Shown one piece after another: positions 33,341-42,232 of a DNA stretch of 64,000 bases; the stretch's first letter is position 1, and every line of letters begins with the position of its first letter. The notes beneath the pieces were generated by a model, which made no database searches, was not told where the DNA came from, and worked only from the letters and a program-made list of their open reading frames with translations. The position numbers and the translations under genes were made by a program. The DNA comes from CAYPGT01 sp964512985 (GTDB lineage: Bacteria > Cyanobacteriota > Vampirovibrionia > LMEP-6097), in contig CAZELI010000012.1 of assembly GCA_964512985.1 (NCBI GenBank), positions 1 through 64,000 of the forward strand. The letters run 5' to 3'.

Positions 33341-34984
33341 ATGACCAAATATGTGTTCGTTACTGGTGGAGTTGTTAGCAGTCTTGGCAAAGGTATAGTA
33401 GCTGCTTCGCTTGGTAATCTTTTAAAACAACGTGGTTATAAAGTATCTATCCAAAAACTCGATCCATACCTCAATGTTGATCCAGGTACTATGAATCCAT
33501 ATCAACATGGAGAAGTTTTTGTTACTGAAGATGGAGCTGAGACTGATCTGGATCTCGGACATTATGAAAGATTCGTAGACACTAATCTTAGGAAAGCTAA
33601 CAGTGTTACTTCTGGACAGATTTATTTAGATGTTATTTCCAAAGAGCGTCGTGGAGAGTATCTTGGTGCCACTGTGCAAATGGTGCCGCATGTAACTAAT
33701 GAGATTAAAGAAAAAATCAGAAAAGCTGCAAGAGAAACAGACGTAGAGATACTGATAGTAGAAGTGGGTGGTACTGTCGGTGATATAGAGAGTTCGATCT
33801 TTATAGAGGCTATTAGACAATTCAAGAATGATATCCCGAAGAATGACACTTGCTATATTCATGTGACCTTAGTTCCGCATCTTAAAGCAGCAGATGAATT
33901 GAAGACCAAACCTACTCAGCATAGTGTGGAGTTACTAAGGTCTAAAGGTATACAGCCAGATGTTTTGGTGTTACGTTCAGAGAGAAATATTCCTAAAGCT
34001 CTCAGAGAAAAACTTAGCTTATTTACTGATGTACCTACTACAAGTGTTATAGAAAGTAAAGATTGTAAGAGTATTTATCAAGTACCTTTAGTAATGCAGC
34101 GAGAAGGTTTAGCGTCACGAGTTTTAGAGAAACTTGCACTAGTAGACAAGAATCCTGATCTAACTGATTGGAACCAAATCGTAGAGAAGCTGGTAGAACC
34201 GAAGCAAGGTAAGCTTAAGATAGGATTGGTGGGTAAATATACTAAACTATCTGATGCTTATATCTCTGTTACAGAGTCTATTAAACATGCTTGCGCAGCT
34301 GAGGATTTTGATATAGATCTAAGACCTATACTTTCTGATGATTTAGATAGCTATGAACGTGCTAAAGAAATGCTCTGTGATTTAGATGGCATAGTAGTTC
34401 CAGGTGGCTTTGGGGATAGAGGTATAGAAGGGAAGCTCAATGCTATTCGTTGGGCAAGAGAGAATAATAAACCTTTCTTAGGTCTTTGTCTTGGTTTACA
34501 GTGTGCGGTTATAGAATATGCTCGTAATATATTAGGTAGAAAAAACGCTAATAGTCTTGAGTTTGATAAACTCAGTCCAGATCCAGTAATCCATTTAATG
34601 GAAGAACAGAAAGCTATTCAGAACAAAGGCGCAACTATGCGTTTAGGAGTATATCCTTGTAAGCTTAAACCAGGAACCAAGGCTTATGATCTTTATACTA
34701 ATAAATCTAGTGATGGAATTATAGAAGAGCGTCATAGACATCGATATGAGTTTAATAATGCTTATAGAGAAGAGCTTGAGGCTAAGGGGTTGATTATTTC
34801 TGGCACTTCACCAGATGGTTCTTTAGTAGAGATGATTGAACTTAAAGATCATCCATACTTCTTGGCTTGTCAGTTTCACCCAGAGTTCTTGTCTAGACCT
34901 GGCAAAGCTCATCCACTCTTTTCAGGTTTAGTGAAAGCAATAGTCTCATCACAGAACCTTGCAAACACTCACCCTGTCAAATAG
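33341..34984 (+). CDS. pyrG: CTP synthase
   Basis: 547 residues. Aminates UTP to CTP with glutamine. The synthetase domain starts KYVFVTGGVVSSLGKGI and contains MNPYQHGEVFVTEDGAETDLDLGHYERF. The amidotransferase domain has FLGLCLGLQ (nucleophile Cys) and QFHPEFLSRP. Complete. The upstream region has overlapping TTAATAT/TATAAA boxes 11-14 nt before the ATG, leaving a leader of at most a few nucleotides. Confidence 0.98.
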   Translation: MTKYVFVTGGVVSSLGKGIVAASLGNLLKQRGYKVSIQKLDPYLNVDPGTMNPYQHGEVFVTEDGAETDLDLGHYERFVDTNLRKANSVTSGQIYLDVISKERRGEYLGATVQMVPHVTNEIKEKIRKAARETDVEILIVEVGGTVGDIESSIFIEAIRQFKNDIPKNDTCYIHVTLVPHLKAADELKTKPTQHSVELLRSKGIQPDVLVLRSERNIPKALREKLSLFTDVPTTSVIESKDCKSIYQVPLVMQREGLASRVLEKLALVDKNPDLTDWNQIVEKLVEPKQGKLKIGLVGKYTKLSDAYISVTESIKHACAAEDFDIDLRPILSDDLDSYERAKEMLCDLDGIVVPGGFGDRGIEGKLNAIRWARENNKPFLGLCLGLQCAVIEYARNILGRKNANSLEFDKLSPDPVIHLMEEQKAIQNKGATMRLGVYPCKLKPGTKAYDLYTNKSSDGIIEERHRHRYEFNNAYREELEAKGLIISGTSPDGSLVEMIELKDHPYFLACQFHPEFLSRPGKAHPLFSGLVKAIVSSQNLANTHPVK

Positions 34985-35014
34985 ATTTTTTATCCTTCAA
35001 ACCAGGATGTGGAT

Positions 35015-35105
35015 TGGTTCTGCCGCTTTGCGGCGTTGCGCTGCGCGCGGCTTAATAAAATAATTGACAGTCCGTAGGACGAACCGCGCCGAAGGCGCGG
35101 AACCA
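35015..35105. repeat. Palindromic intergenic element B (about 91 bp)
   Basis: Outer arms TGGTTC / GAACCA enclose hairpins GCCGC-TTT-GCGGC (35022-35034), a GCGC-rich stem (35038-35051), GTCC-GTA-GGAC (35070-35080) and CCGCGCC-GAA-GGCGCGG (35084-35100). Much more GC-rich than the surroundings. A truncated inverted copy is at 28443-28490. Confidence 0.75.
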
Positions 35106-35171
35106 TAACAAGAAATAAGATTTAGAAGTAATGAGTAAGGAATTAAGGAGATGAATAGTTGCAAACCTTCA

Positions 35172-38100
35172 TCACTCTACTGCGTAGTTGCTCATATCTG
35201 CTTGTGTTTTGTTATAATCCCAATCGCTATATTCTAATATGCTCATAGCAAACATCATTAGTATTAATCTTCTGATGCTTTGTTGGTTTACGCCACCCTC
35301 TTGAGCTGCTTTACTACCAAAAATATTTGTAACACTATCACCAAGCTCACTAATTTTATCTATGGTAGATTGAATATTCTGAAAGTCATTAATGCCATCG
35401 TGGTTAAGATCTAAACCAGTAGTAACGAGGGTGTCTTTAAAAATCTGTTCTATATCCTTAGTACCATCACCGTTAGAATCATCATTAAAATGATCAGTTA
35501 GTTTATTACTATAATCTTCTAGTTTAGTTCTATAATTATCTAACAGAGCTGCTTTGATGTCACTCGGTGGATTATTAGGATCGAGAACACTGTTTACATC
35601 ACTAGTTAGTTTCGCTGCTAAGCCATTGACCCCTCCTTGGTCATTTAGTAAATGATTAGCTCGATCAAGAGAACTTTGGTTAACTTCTAGTTGATCTTTT
35701 TGAGTTTCTGCCTGCTTTTGATTAGTTTTAAGTTGATCAATCTCAGTTTGCGCAAAGCTAATAATGCTATTAATTGCATTTGTAACAATAGTAGGATCAC
35801 TAGATCCTAAATCGTTTATGAGTTGATTTTGTTGATCCAGTGGCAACTCTGAGAGTGTTTGTAAAAGATCATTGGCATCATTAATAGTTGTTTGATCGAT
35901 AGAGTTTAGTTCATTTTCTAATTTATTCTTTTTGGATGTTCTGAGATCGTGAGAAACTTTAATTGAATTAATAAGAGCTTGTTGTTGTTGAATTTCTGTA
36001 GTATAGTCTGTGTCATCAAGTTGATTAACGATATCTTCAAGATAGACTTTCACATTGCTTAAACCAGCTTTATTAATGAAGTTAGCAGCTACGAATATAT
36101 CTTGGGTTAAAGCAAACTCTATCTCATTCAAATTATTTTCTGTATCATTTGAGTCTAATATATTGGGATTAGATCCTGCTAGTACTTTTTCTGATGCAAT
36201 AGCTGTCTTAGCTTGATCTACAGAGTCCTTAAAACTTTGAACATCACTAGTCACGAACTGCTTAATAATACCTCTAAATGCTGATTTAAGATTATCTAAG
36301 AAAGCTTTACCAGCAGTAGTTCCAGCAGTAATAGTTCCTGATTCTATTTGGCTATCGATATCTTCTAATATACCTACATTATTGCTAACCCAATTACTAT
36401 CAGGGATATTAGGGTTACGAAGCAGGTCATTGGCTTTATAAAGAATCTGATTACCTATGGCAGCGATTACTCCAGAAAGTATAGTAGGAGCAGCTTCTGG
36501 TGGGGCTACAGTTTTATCTTCTGGCATCTCACCGCTATCAGACATCTTAGGTAATTCTCTTGCGGTGTAGTTAGCGTTAAGTTTTCCTGCTTCTAATATT
36601 TCATTGGCATACAGTGCGGCATGGACGTTTTGGACATCAAGTCCGTTTTTAATAATATTGCTTAAAGCAGCTTCATTAATTTTACTTATATCAATGCTAC
36701 CTAACTGTAGCTCAGGATCTAGTGTAGAACTATTATATAAATTTATGATGTCACTTGCGGAGACATTACTACCATCATATTCTTGTAGTTTGGCTAGAAT
36801 ACCACCTTGTCCATCTGGACCTTGTAAAATATCAAGCATTTCTTGATTGTGCTGTATTTGTACTGCATTAGCGACTTCATCTTTTTGTAAACGTTTATTG
36901 CTTTCAGTATAGTATTGTATTTGAGATTCTACTGCTCTTGTATTGAATTCTATTAATTGTTGAATCTCATCCTTAAGAGCGGGATCATCTTTATTTTCTA
37001 GATATTGAACCATGAGGATAGGATTGTTTTTAACAAAGTCCTCAAAACTATTCTTAGACAGGGCTTTATGACCAGTACCTAGAAGTTCTATAGCACTTGA
37101 GGCTGCTTCTTTAACTTGATCACCAGCACTTTGAAAAACTCTATTAAGATTAGAGTCATCGTAGTTATTGTTGCTTTTACCACTTAATATATCTTGTAGG
37201 GTTCTATTATCATCAAAATATTGTGGTGTTATGGATTGAAGATGATTTAAAGTTAGTTGTTTAATCGTTGCATCTGTATCACCGCTAGTACCATAATAAT
37301 CACTTGCAAAGCTGAGGAAATCTTGAAAGCTATATTTTTGGAAGAACTGTCCTTGTTGAGTGATTTTGCTGAGTTCATCATTACTTATATTTTTATCTGT
37401 TATGATTGCATCAATTAACCCTGGATCGAGATTGAGACTGCCTTTGTTAAATAAATTGCCAACGAAATTAGATAGAGCGTTTTGCTCTACGTCGCTTGTC
37501 CAAGTGCCAATACCATGAGCTTCTTCATGCTGAGATTTAAATATAATATCAAACACTTTATTGATACTATCCACTAGCATCGCTGGTTTATCTGTACCAA
37601 AACTAACTAAATATTTAGCAGCACTGGCATCGGTGCTATCTTCACCGTTACCATCACTAGAGAAAACCCCATCTTTATCATCCAGTAAATCAAAAATCTC
37701 TGAATCTAATCTGCCAAAATCCAGACTAAAATTAGCAATAAAAGCATCAATAATTTTATCTAAAGCTCCGCCAGGACTATCATCAGTCAGAAGAGCTATA
37801 ATTCTTTGTTCAAGATTATTACCTGTGCTTGAGATACTGTCTCCACTAGCAGTAGAGAGAATACCTTCAGCTGCGTCTAATTGATCTTGAATACCAAGTC
37901 CACCTTGGCCACTAGGTTTCTGGATTAGATCGAAGAGAGTTGAAATATTGCTAGTGATATCATCTTGAATCTTGTTTAGATTAGCTTGGAGTTTTTGTTG
38001 AATTAAGGAGAGACGCTGTGGGGTAGATTGGAAATAAACAAGTTGATTTGCTTCCCATGCATTAATACCAGCTCTGACATTGTAAACGCCTAAAGTTAAA

Positions 38101-38273
38101 TTAGAGGGTACATGACCATCTTCTATGATATCGAATTGTTTTACATTGTTTCCTTTAGTACCAGTAACTTGATTTAAAATATCTAGCAAGGCCAAAGCCT
38201 TATCAGTAATTTGTCCACTGACAAACTCTGTTCCAACTGATGGATTAGCTCGCGGATCTACAGATCGAACCAT
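35172..38273 (-). CDS. Large hydrophilic protein of unknown function with calcium-loop-like motifs
   Basis: 1033 residues; not recognised. No signal peptide or membrane segment at the N-terminus. The protein is Asn/Asp/Gln-rich with several coiled-coil stretches, e.g. residues about 770-900 (QLKTNQKQAETQKDQLEVNQ). Near the C-terminus, DSNGDGTKD and DLNHDGIND resemble EF-hand/thrombospondin-type calcium loops. A hydrophobic helix RRLILMMFAMSILEYSDW lies close to the end. The composition suggests a surface or secreted structural protein exported without a cleavable signal, but this is only an impression. The neighbours (pyrG, small ORF) give no hint. Confidence 0.7.
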   Translation of the reverse strand: MVRSVDPRANPSVGTEFVSGQITDKALALLDILNQVTGTKGNNVKQFDIIEDGHVPSNLTLGVYNVRAGINAWEANQLVYFQSTPQRLSLIQQKLQANLNKIQDDITSNISTLFDLIQKPSGQGGLGIQDQLDAAEGILSTASGDSISSTGNNLEQRIIALLTDDSPGGALDKIIDAFIANFSLDFGRLDSEIFDLLDDKDGVFSSDGNGEDSTDASAAKYLVSFGTDKPAMLVDSINKVFDIIFKSQHEEAHGIGTWTSDVEQNALSNFVGNLFNKGSLNLDPGLIDAIITDKNISNDELSKITQQGQFFQKYSFQDFLSFASDYYGTSGDTDATIKQLTLNHLQSITPQYFDDNRTLQDILSGKSNNNYDDSNLNRVFQSAGDQVKEAASSAIELLGTGHKALSKNSFEDFVKNNPILMVQYLENKDDPALKDEIQQLIEFNTRAVESQIQYYTESNKRLQKDEVANAVQIQHNQEMLDILQGPDGQGGILAKLQEYDGSNVSASDIINLYNSSTLDPELQLGSIDISKINEAALSNIIKNGLDVQNVHAALYANEILEAGKLNANYTARELPKMSDSGEMPEDKTVAPPEAAPTILSGVIAAIGNQILYKANDLLRNPNIPDSNWVSNNVGILEDIDSQIESGTITAGTTAGKAFLDNLKSAFRGIIKQFVTSDVQSFKDSVDQAKTAIASEKVLAGSNPNILDSNDTENNLNEIEFALTQDIFVAANFINKAGLSNVKVYLEDIVNQLDDTDYTTEIQQQQALINSIKVSHDLRTSKKNKLENELNSIDQTTINDANDLLQTLSELPLDQQNQLINDLGSSDPTIVTNAINSIISFAQTEIDQLKTNQKQAETQKDQLEVNQSSLDRANHLLNDQGGVNGLAAKLTSDVNSVLDPNNPPSDIKAALLDNYRTKLEDYSNKLTDHFNDDSNGDGTKDIEQIFKDTLVTTGLDLNHDGINDFQNIQSTIDKISELGDSVTNIFGSKAAQEGGVNQQSIRRLILMMFAMSILEYSDWDYNKTQADMSNYAVE

Positions 38274-38364
38274 ATTGGTATTGAACCAGCGTTAGTTTAA
38301 AGGGAGATTAAGATTGCCAAAATACGGATAATTTCAATTTTTTGCAGGAAGTCTATGGAAATTT

Positions 38365-38373
38365 TGCTAATAT
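38365..38373 (+). promoter_or_regulatory. Extended -10 (TGCTAATAT) for the 108-residue gene
   Basis: TGCTAATAT ends 12 nt before the ATG at 38386, so the leader would be about 5 nt, with GAGG only partly included. Confidence 0.45.
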
Positions 38374-38385
38374 GAGGATTAGGTA

Positions 38386-38712
38386 ATGATGGACGGTAAT
38401 AAAGATAGAAAAAATCAAATATATGTCCTCGCTTGTCCCCGTGATGATGGGACTTTGGCAGTTTTGAGTCGTAATTCTGGTACTGTAGCTGGCCCAGCCT
38501 ATTGTAATAGTAAGAAGAATGCTATGCAGCTTAAGACTAAGCTTGCTAATGATCCCCGTGGTATTGCTAATCACCGCGCTATGGAATTGATTAAAAGTCT
38601 TTATGTTTATAAGATAGACGCTCATATAGAGCCAATTTGGGAAGAAGGGGCACTTTGGGCCTACTTACCGCAAGAGAAGGCGAAGTGTGTTGAGGGAACC
38701 TTTTCGCACTAA
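38386..38712 (+). CDS. Small protein of unknown function
   Basis: 108 residues (ATGATG start; either is possible). Compact alpha/beta sequence beginning with a charged segment, then IYVLACPRDDGTLAVLSRNSG, a Lys/Asn-rich helix, and WEEGALWAYLPQE near the end. No signal peptide. No family recognised. It has its own extended -10 and is followed by palindromic element C. Confidence 0.6.
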   Translation: MMDGNKDRKNQIYVLACPRDDGTLAVLSRNSGTVAGPAYCNSKKNAMQLKTKLANDPRGIANHRAMELIKSLYVYKIDAHIEPIWEEGALWAYLPQEKAKCVEGTFSH

Positions 38713-38730
38713 AACTTAGTAATTAAAGTT

Positions 38731-38814
38731 TATAAGTGTCCAGAGCGCCTTTGCTCGCCGAGTCAAAGAAACTTCCCTTGACTCAGGCTCGCAAATTCGC
38801 TCTGGACACTTATA
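38731..38814. repeat. Palindromic element C (84 bp)
   Basis: Perfect 17-bp inverted arms TATAAGTGTCCAGAGCG / CGCTCTGGACACTTATA (38731-38747 and 38798-38814) enclose an inner GAGTCAA / TTGACTC stem. Only one copy is in the window. It lies between the 108-residue gene and rimO and could also act as a bidirectional terminator. Confidence 0.7.
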
Positions 38815-38840
38815 GGTACTGGTTCCTTTAACTAACAATA

Positions 38841-38849
38841 TGTTATAAT
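38841..38849 (+). promoter_or_regulatory. Extended -10 (TGTTATAAT) of rimO
   Basis: Perfect extended -10, 9 nt before the ATG at 38859. It places the transcription start within 2-3 nt of the start codon, so the TTG at 38853 is not a plausible start. Confidence 0.65.
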
Positions 38850-38858
38850 ACATTGCTT

Positions 38859-40271
38859 ATGGCTGTGCAGACGAAGAGCAAAACAATTAATACGAAGAAG
38901 CTACCTACTATAGGTGTCTCAACTTTGGGTTGTCCCAAAAACTTAGTAGATACAGAAAATATGATTGGGATTCTCCACGGGGCTGGTTATCCTATCACTG
39001 CTGATCATACTAAGGCTGATATCTCACTGGTGAATACGTGTACTTTTATAGAAGGTTCTACTAATGAAAGTATTGATGTACTTACTGAGCTAGCTGACGA
39101 GGGTAATAAATTAATTATCACTGGCTGCATGGCACAGCGTTATAAAGCAGATCTGTTTGATGAACTACCAGAGGCGCAAGCGGTAGTAGGTACAGGAAAT
39201 ATTCGAGATATTTTAGAGGTAGTAAGAGAAGTTACGCGCAATCTTAATTCTGGTAAGGATTCTAAAATAGTACGAGTAGATGAAGTGCCCATGGCGGTAG
39301 CAGACGCAAGTGTCCCAAGAATCCGCACGCAGATTAGTCCTTCTACCTATCTTAAGATTGCAGAAGGTTGTGATCATAGATGTGCCTTCTGTATTATTCC
39401 TTCATTGCGCGGTGATATGAAATCCCGTACTATTGAAGATGTAGTGAAAGAAGCTCAGGGATTGGTTTCTCAGGGTGCTAAAGAAATAGTATTAGTTTCT
39501 CAAGACAGTACTGCATATGGAACAGATCTTTATAAACGTAGGGCACTTGCTGATCTACTAGCAGCAGTAGCTGATGAGTCTGGTGCTGAGTGGATTAGAG
39601 TAATGTACGCGTATCCTACTGAGATGGATCCAGAAATGCTGGATGTCATCGCCTCGCGTTCTAATATCATGAAATATATTGATATACCCCTGCAACATGC
39701 TTCAGCAAAGGTTCTTAAGTCTATGCGTCGTCCTAGTACTGTTAGAGACACTGTACAACTAATTAAAACTAAATTACCCGAAGCCTGTATTCGCACTACC
39801 TTTATCGTGGGGTTCCCAGGAGAGGCAGATGAGGACTTCAAGGAGCTTTATGAGTTTATAGAAGAGTCTAGGTTTGATAGGGTCGGAGTGTTTACTTATT
39901 CTCAAGAAGACGGTACTCCAGCAGCGGATTTCGAAGAGCAGGTCCCTGAGAAGATTAAAGAAGAGCGCAGAGATAAATTAATGCTCTTGCAACAACAAAT
40001 ATCCTTAGAGAAGAACCAAGATATGCTTGGTAAAGAAATTAAAGTTTTGGTAGAAGACGTCACGTCATTGCGAGGAGTGCCGCAGGCGCGACGTGGCAAT
40101 CTCTTGAATTCAGTCAGAGTTACCGCTCGTAGCTTCCGTGATGCCCCTGAAATAGACGGACAAGTTTATATAGACCTGAGCGAAGATGATATAAGCCCTG
40201 CGCTAGGAGAGTTTGTCACGGTGAAGATTACAGACTGTGATGAGTATGATCTAGTGGGTGAGCTGGTTTAG
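38859..40271 (+). CDS. rimO: Ribosomal protein S12 methylthiotransferase
   Basis: 470 residues from the ATG at 38859. Radical-SAM enzyme that thiomethylates Asp88 of S12. The N-terminal UPF0004 domain has STLGCPKNLVDTENM with the first cluster Cys, then NTCTFIEG and ITGCMAQR. The radical-SAM motif is CDHRCAFCIIP, followed by IDIPLQHAS and FPGEADEDF; a C-terminal TRAM domain follows. CPKN and the GCP motif favour RimO over MiaB. Its 3' end overlaps radA tail-to-tail by 44 bp. Confidence 0.94.
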   Translation: MAVQTKSKTINTKKLPTIGVSTLGCPKNLVDTENMIGILHGAGYPITADHTKADISLVNTCTFIEGSTNESIDVLTELADEGNKLIITGCMAQRYKADLFDELPEAQAVVGTGNIRDILEVVREVTRNLNSGKDSKIVRVDEVPMAVADASVPRIRTQISPSTYLKIAEGCDHRCAFCIIPSLRGDMKSRTIEDVVKEAQGLVSQGAKEIVLVSQDSTAYGTDLYKRRALADLLAAVADESGAEWIRVMYAYPTEMDPEMLDVIASRSNIMKYIDIPLQHASAKVLKSMRRPSTVRDTVQLIKTKLPEACIRTTFIVGFPGEADEDFKELYEFIEESRFDRVGVFTYSQEDGTPAADFEEQVPEKIKEERRDKLMLLQQQISLEKNQDMLGKEIKVLVEDVTSLRGVPQARRGNLLNSVRVTARSFRDAPEIDGQVYIDLSEDDISPALGEFVTVKITDCDEYDLVGELV

Positions 40272-41655
40272 TTGACCTTGTACTTAAATGTTCCATTACT
40301 GCTCCAATATTATTTACCGCAATAATCCTAGCTTCCTTATCTAGATCCTTCAGCTTCTTATAATTCGATTCTGGAATAATTATAGTCTTATAGCCAAGCT
40401 TAATACATTCCTTGATACGTGCTTCTATATCAGTCACAGCACGGATTTCACCAGAGAGTCCTAGTTCTCCTAAAGCAACTATATTAGTATTATTAGCTTG
40501 ATTATTGATGCTATTGTAAACAGCAAGCGCAATAGAGAGGTCTGCTGCTGTATCTTTAATGGTCATGCCACCAACAACATTCAGGTAGATATCAGACTTA
40601 GAAAGACTTACACCAAGCTTCTTCTCTACTATGGCAAGGATCTGATGCAAGCGACTGATTTCTATACCATTAGCCACACGTCGTGGATTGTTATAGTCGG
40701 AGTTAAGAGCAAGCGCCTGCATCTCTAGCAGTAGTGTGCGCTTACCTTCGCGCGCAGCGAATATCATACCGTCTGATTTCTCAGCCAGGAAGATCTCAGA
40801 AGGATTAACCAGGTCTATTAAACCATAACTCTCCATCCTAAATATCCCTACTTCATCGGTGGAACCGAAGCGATTCTTAATGGTACGCAAGAATCTAATA
40901 TTAGAATCGCGCGTATTCTCGAACTGCAGAACAGTATCTACCATATGCTCAAGTATTTTTGGTCCAGCTATATCTCCGTCCTTATTAATATGACCAACGA
41001 TAATAATTGGTACATTGAGACTCTTGGCTAAACGCATAAGATTCCCGCAACATTGACGAATCTGGCTTGGTGAGCCTGGTACAGAGTCTATATCAGGAAT
41101 ATAAACAGCCTGAATACTATCTACTATTACTAGATTAGGTTCCAGTGTCTCTATAGTGTCGATAATTTTATTCAGGTTATTTTCTGCTAAGACCAAGATC
41201 TCAGCATCCGGTTGTTTAATATTTAACCTATTAGCTCTAAGTTTAAGTTGCCGAGAACTTTCTTCGGCACTAATATATAAGACACTTAGATTTTGCTCGC
41301 TGAAATTCTTAGTGATTTGTAGTAAGAGAGTAGATTTGCCGATACCCGGCTCGCCACCAAGTAAGGTAAGCGAGCCTGGTACAAGCCCATCTCCTAGCAC
41401 ACGATTAAATTCTGGTGATTTAGTATTATAACGAGTGATTTCATCTTCCTTAATCTCGCTAAGTTTCATTAATTCTGATTCAGGTGTAACGAAGAGCTGA
41501 TGCTTAGCTTCTTTCTTGGATTGAGTAATTTTAGGTGCTTCTTTGAAGCTATTCCACTCTTGGCAATTCGGACATTTACCCATATAGCCAGCACTTTCAT
41601 AACCGCAAGCGACGCAGAAGAAGGTACATTTTTTATTCGCTGTTTTCATATTCAT
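40228..41655 (-). CDS. radA: DNA repair protein RadA
   Basis: 475 residues. RecA-like branch-migration helicase. The N-terminal zinc finger CVACGYESAGYMGKCPNC, Walker A GGEPGIGKST, the RadA-specific KNRFGSTDEVGIF (KNRFG) motif and the C-terminal Lon-like domain (GELGLSGEIRAV) are all present. Its ATG overlaps the stop of the ORF6N gene in an ATGA arrangement, so translation is probably coupled. Confidence 0.96.
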   Translation of the reverse strand: MNMKTANKKCTFFCVACGYESAGYMGKCPNCQEWNSFKEAPKITQSKKEAKHQLFVTPESELMKLSEIKEDEITRYNTKSPEFNRVLGDGLVPGSLTLLGGEPGIGKSTLLLQITKNFSEQNLSVLYISAEESSRQLKLRANRLNIKQPDAEILVLAENNLNKIIDTIETLEPNLVIVDSIQAVYIPDIDSVPGSPSQIRQCCGNLMRLAKSLNVPIIIVGHINKDGDIAGPKILEHMVDTVLQFENTRDSNIRFLRTIKNRFGSTDEVGIFRMESYGLIDLVNPSEIFLAEKSDGMIFAAREGKRTLLLEMQALALNSDYNNPRRVANGIEISRLHQILAIVEKKLGVSLSKSDIYLNVVGGMTIKDTAADLSIALAVYNSINNQANNTNIVALGELGLSGEIRAVTDIEARIKECIKLGYKTIIIPESNYKKLKDLDKEARIIAVNNIGAVMEHLSTRSTKPAHPLDHTHHSL

Positions 41656-42053
41656 ACTTGGAATCCTATTTTGTTTTTGTTCTGTTCTAATTTATTGATT
41701 TTCTCGGCTAATTCTTTATTACTTGCCAGAAGTGATCGCATTTTGACAAAGGCTCTGGTGATTTGGACGCTTGTATTAATTGCAATATCACTATTGAGTA
41801 CGGAAGCTAACATTAAGGTGCCATGTTCGGTAAAAACATAAGGAGAATCTCCAGAATGCTTGAGTTTATTGAACCGGTCGCAATTTGCGACCGGTTCAAT
41901 AAACTCAACGGTTTTTAGCTTAAACATGAAATCGATGGGAAATTTAAGCTTATTTCTTTTTACTTGTTCATTGAGTCTTTTAGTTGTAACCCCGTATAAC
42001 ACTGCTAAATCAGCATCAATCATTACTTTCTGACCTCTAATTTCTAGAATCAA
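41652..42053 (-). CDS. ORF6N-domain DNA-binding protein
   Basis: The reading frame is drawn from a TTG at 42053 (133 residues), but coding-like sequence continues upstream to 42110 without an ATG, GTG or TTG. An ATT at 42102-42104 directly after AAGGGG is a candidate non-standard start. The core EIRGQKVMIDADLAVLYGV, KRLNEQVKRNKLKFPIDFMF and VANCD...YVFTEHGTLMLASVLNS is the ORF6N domain of phage and mobile-element regulators. The C-terminal helix is a coiled coil. Stop overlaps radA (ATGA). A 49-bp near-perfect palindrome lies inside the gene. Confidence 0.85.
   Translation of the reverse strand: MILEIRGQKVMIDADLAVLYGVTTKRLNEQVKRNKLKFPIDFMFKLKTVEFIEPVANCDRFNKLKHSGDSPYVFTEHGTLMLASVLNSDIAINTSVQITRAFVKMRSLLASNKELAEKINKLEQNKNKIGFQV
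41860..41908. repeat. 49-bp near-perfect palindrome inside the ORF6N gene
   Basis: Left arm 41860-41883 begins TTGAGTTTATTGAACC and ends GGTCGCAA; the right arm 41885-41908 is its exact reverse complement; a single T separates them. The 24-bp arms encode the conserved VANCD region of the domain, so this is not an insertion that interrupts the protein. Confidence 0.8.
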
Positions 42054-42117
42054 ATCCTCAATGAATATCTTGCTTACTAACTTATTGGCTTGCTGCTTGA
42101 TAATTTCCCCTTATTTG

Positions 42118-42142
42118 AACTCGCCGCAAAATGCGGCGAGTT
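42118..42142. promoter_or_regulatory. Palindrome in the ORF6N-radA leader
   Basis: AACTCGCCGCA-AAA-TGCGGCGAGTT, perfect 11-bp arms. It lies between the predicted transcription start (about 42176) and the ORF6N coding region, so it would form a stable RNA hairpin in the leader or act as a second operator. Confidence 0.55.
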
Positions 42143-42155
42143 CCTGTGGTGTTTG

Positions 42156-42191
42156 GGATATCACAATTTGTGATATCCTTAGATTATAGCA
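42156..42191 (-). promoter_or_regulatory. ORF6N-radA promoter with palindromic operator at +1
   Basis: Minus-strand extended -10 TGCTATAAT (42183-42191) is followed after 4 nt by the palindrome GGATATCACAA-x-TTGTGATATCC (42156-42178), which would start at about position -2. An operator placed there would block transcription; the ORF6N protein is the obvious candidate ligand. Confidence 0.65.
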
Positions 42192-42232
42192 CTTACAAAT
42201 GTATGGGTCAAGTGGTAATGCATTAAATAGTT

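Noticed and set aside
38853..38858. TTG start for rimO
   Set aside because: It would lie 3 nt after the TATAAT box, upstream of any plausible transcription start; the ATG at 38859 is used.
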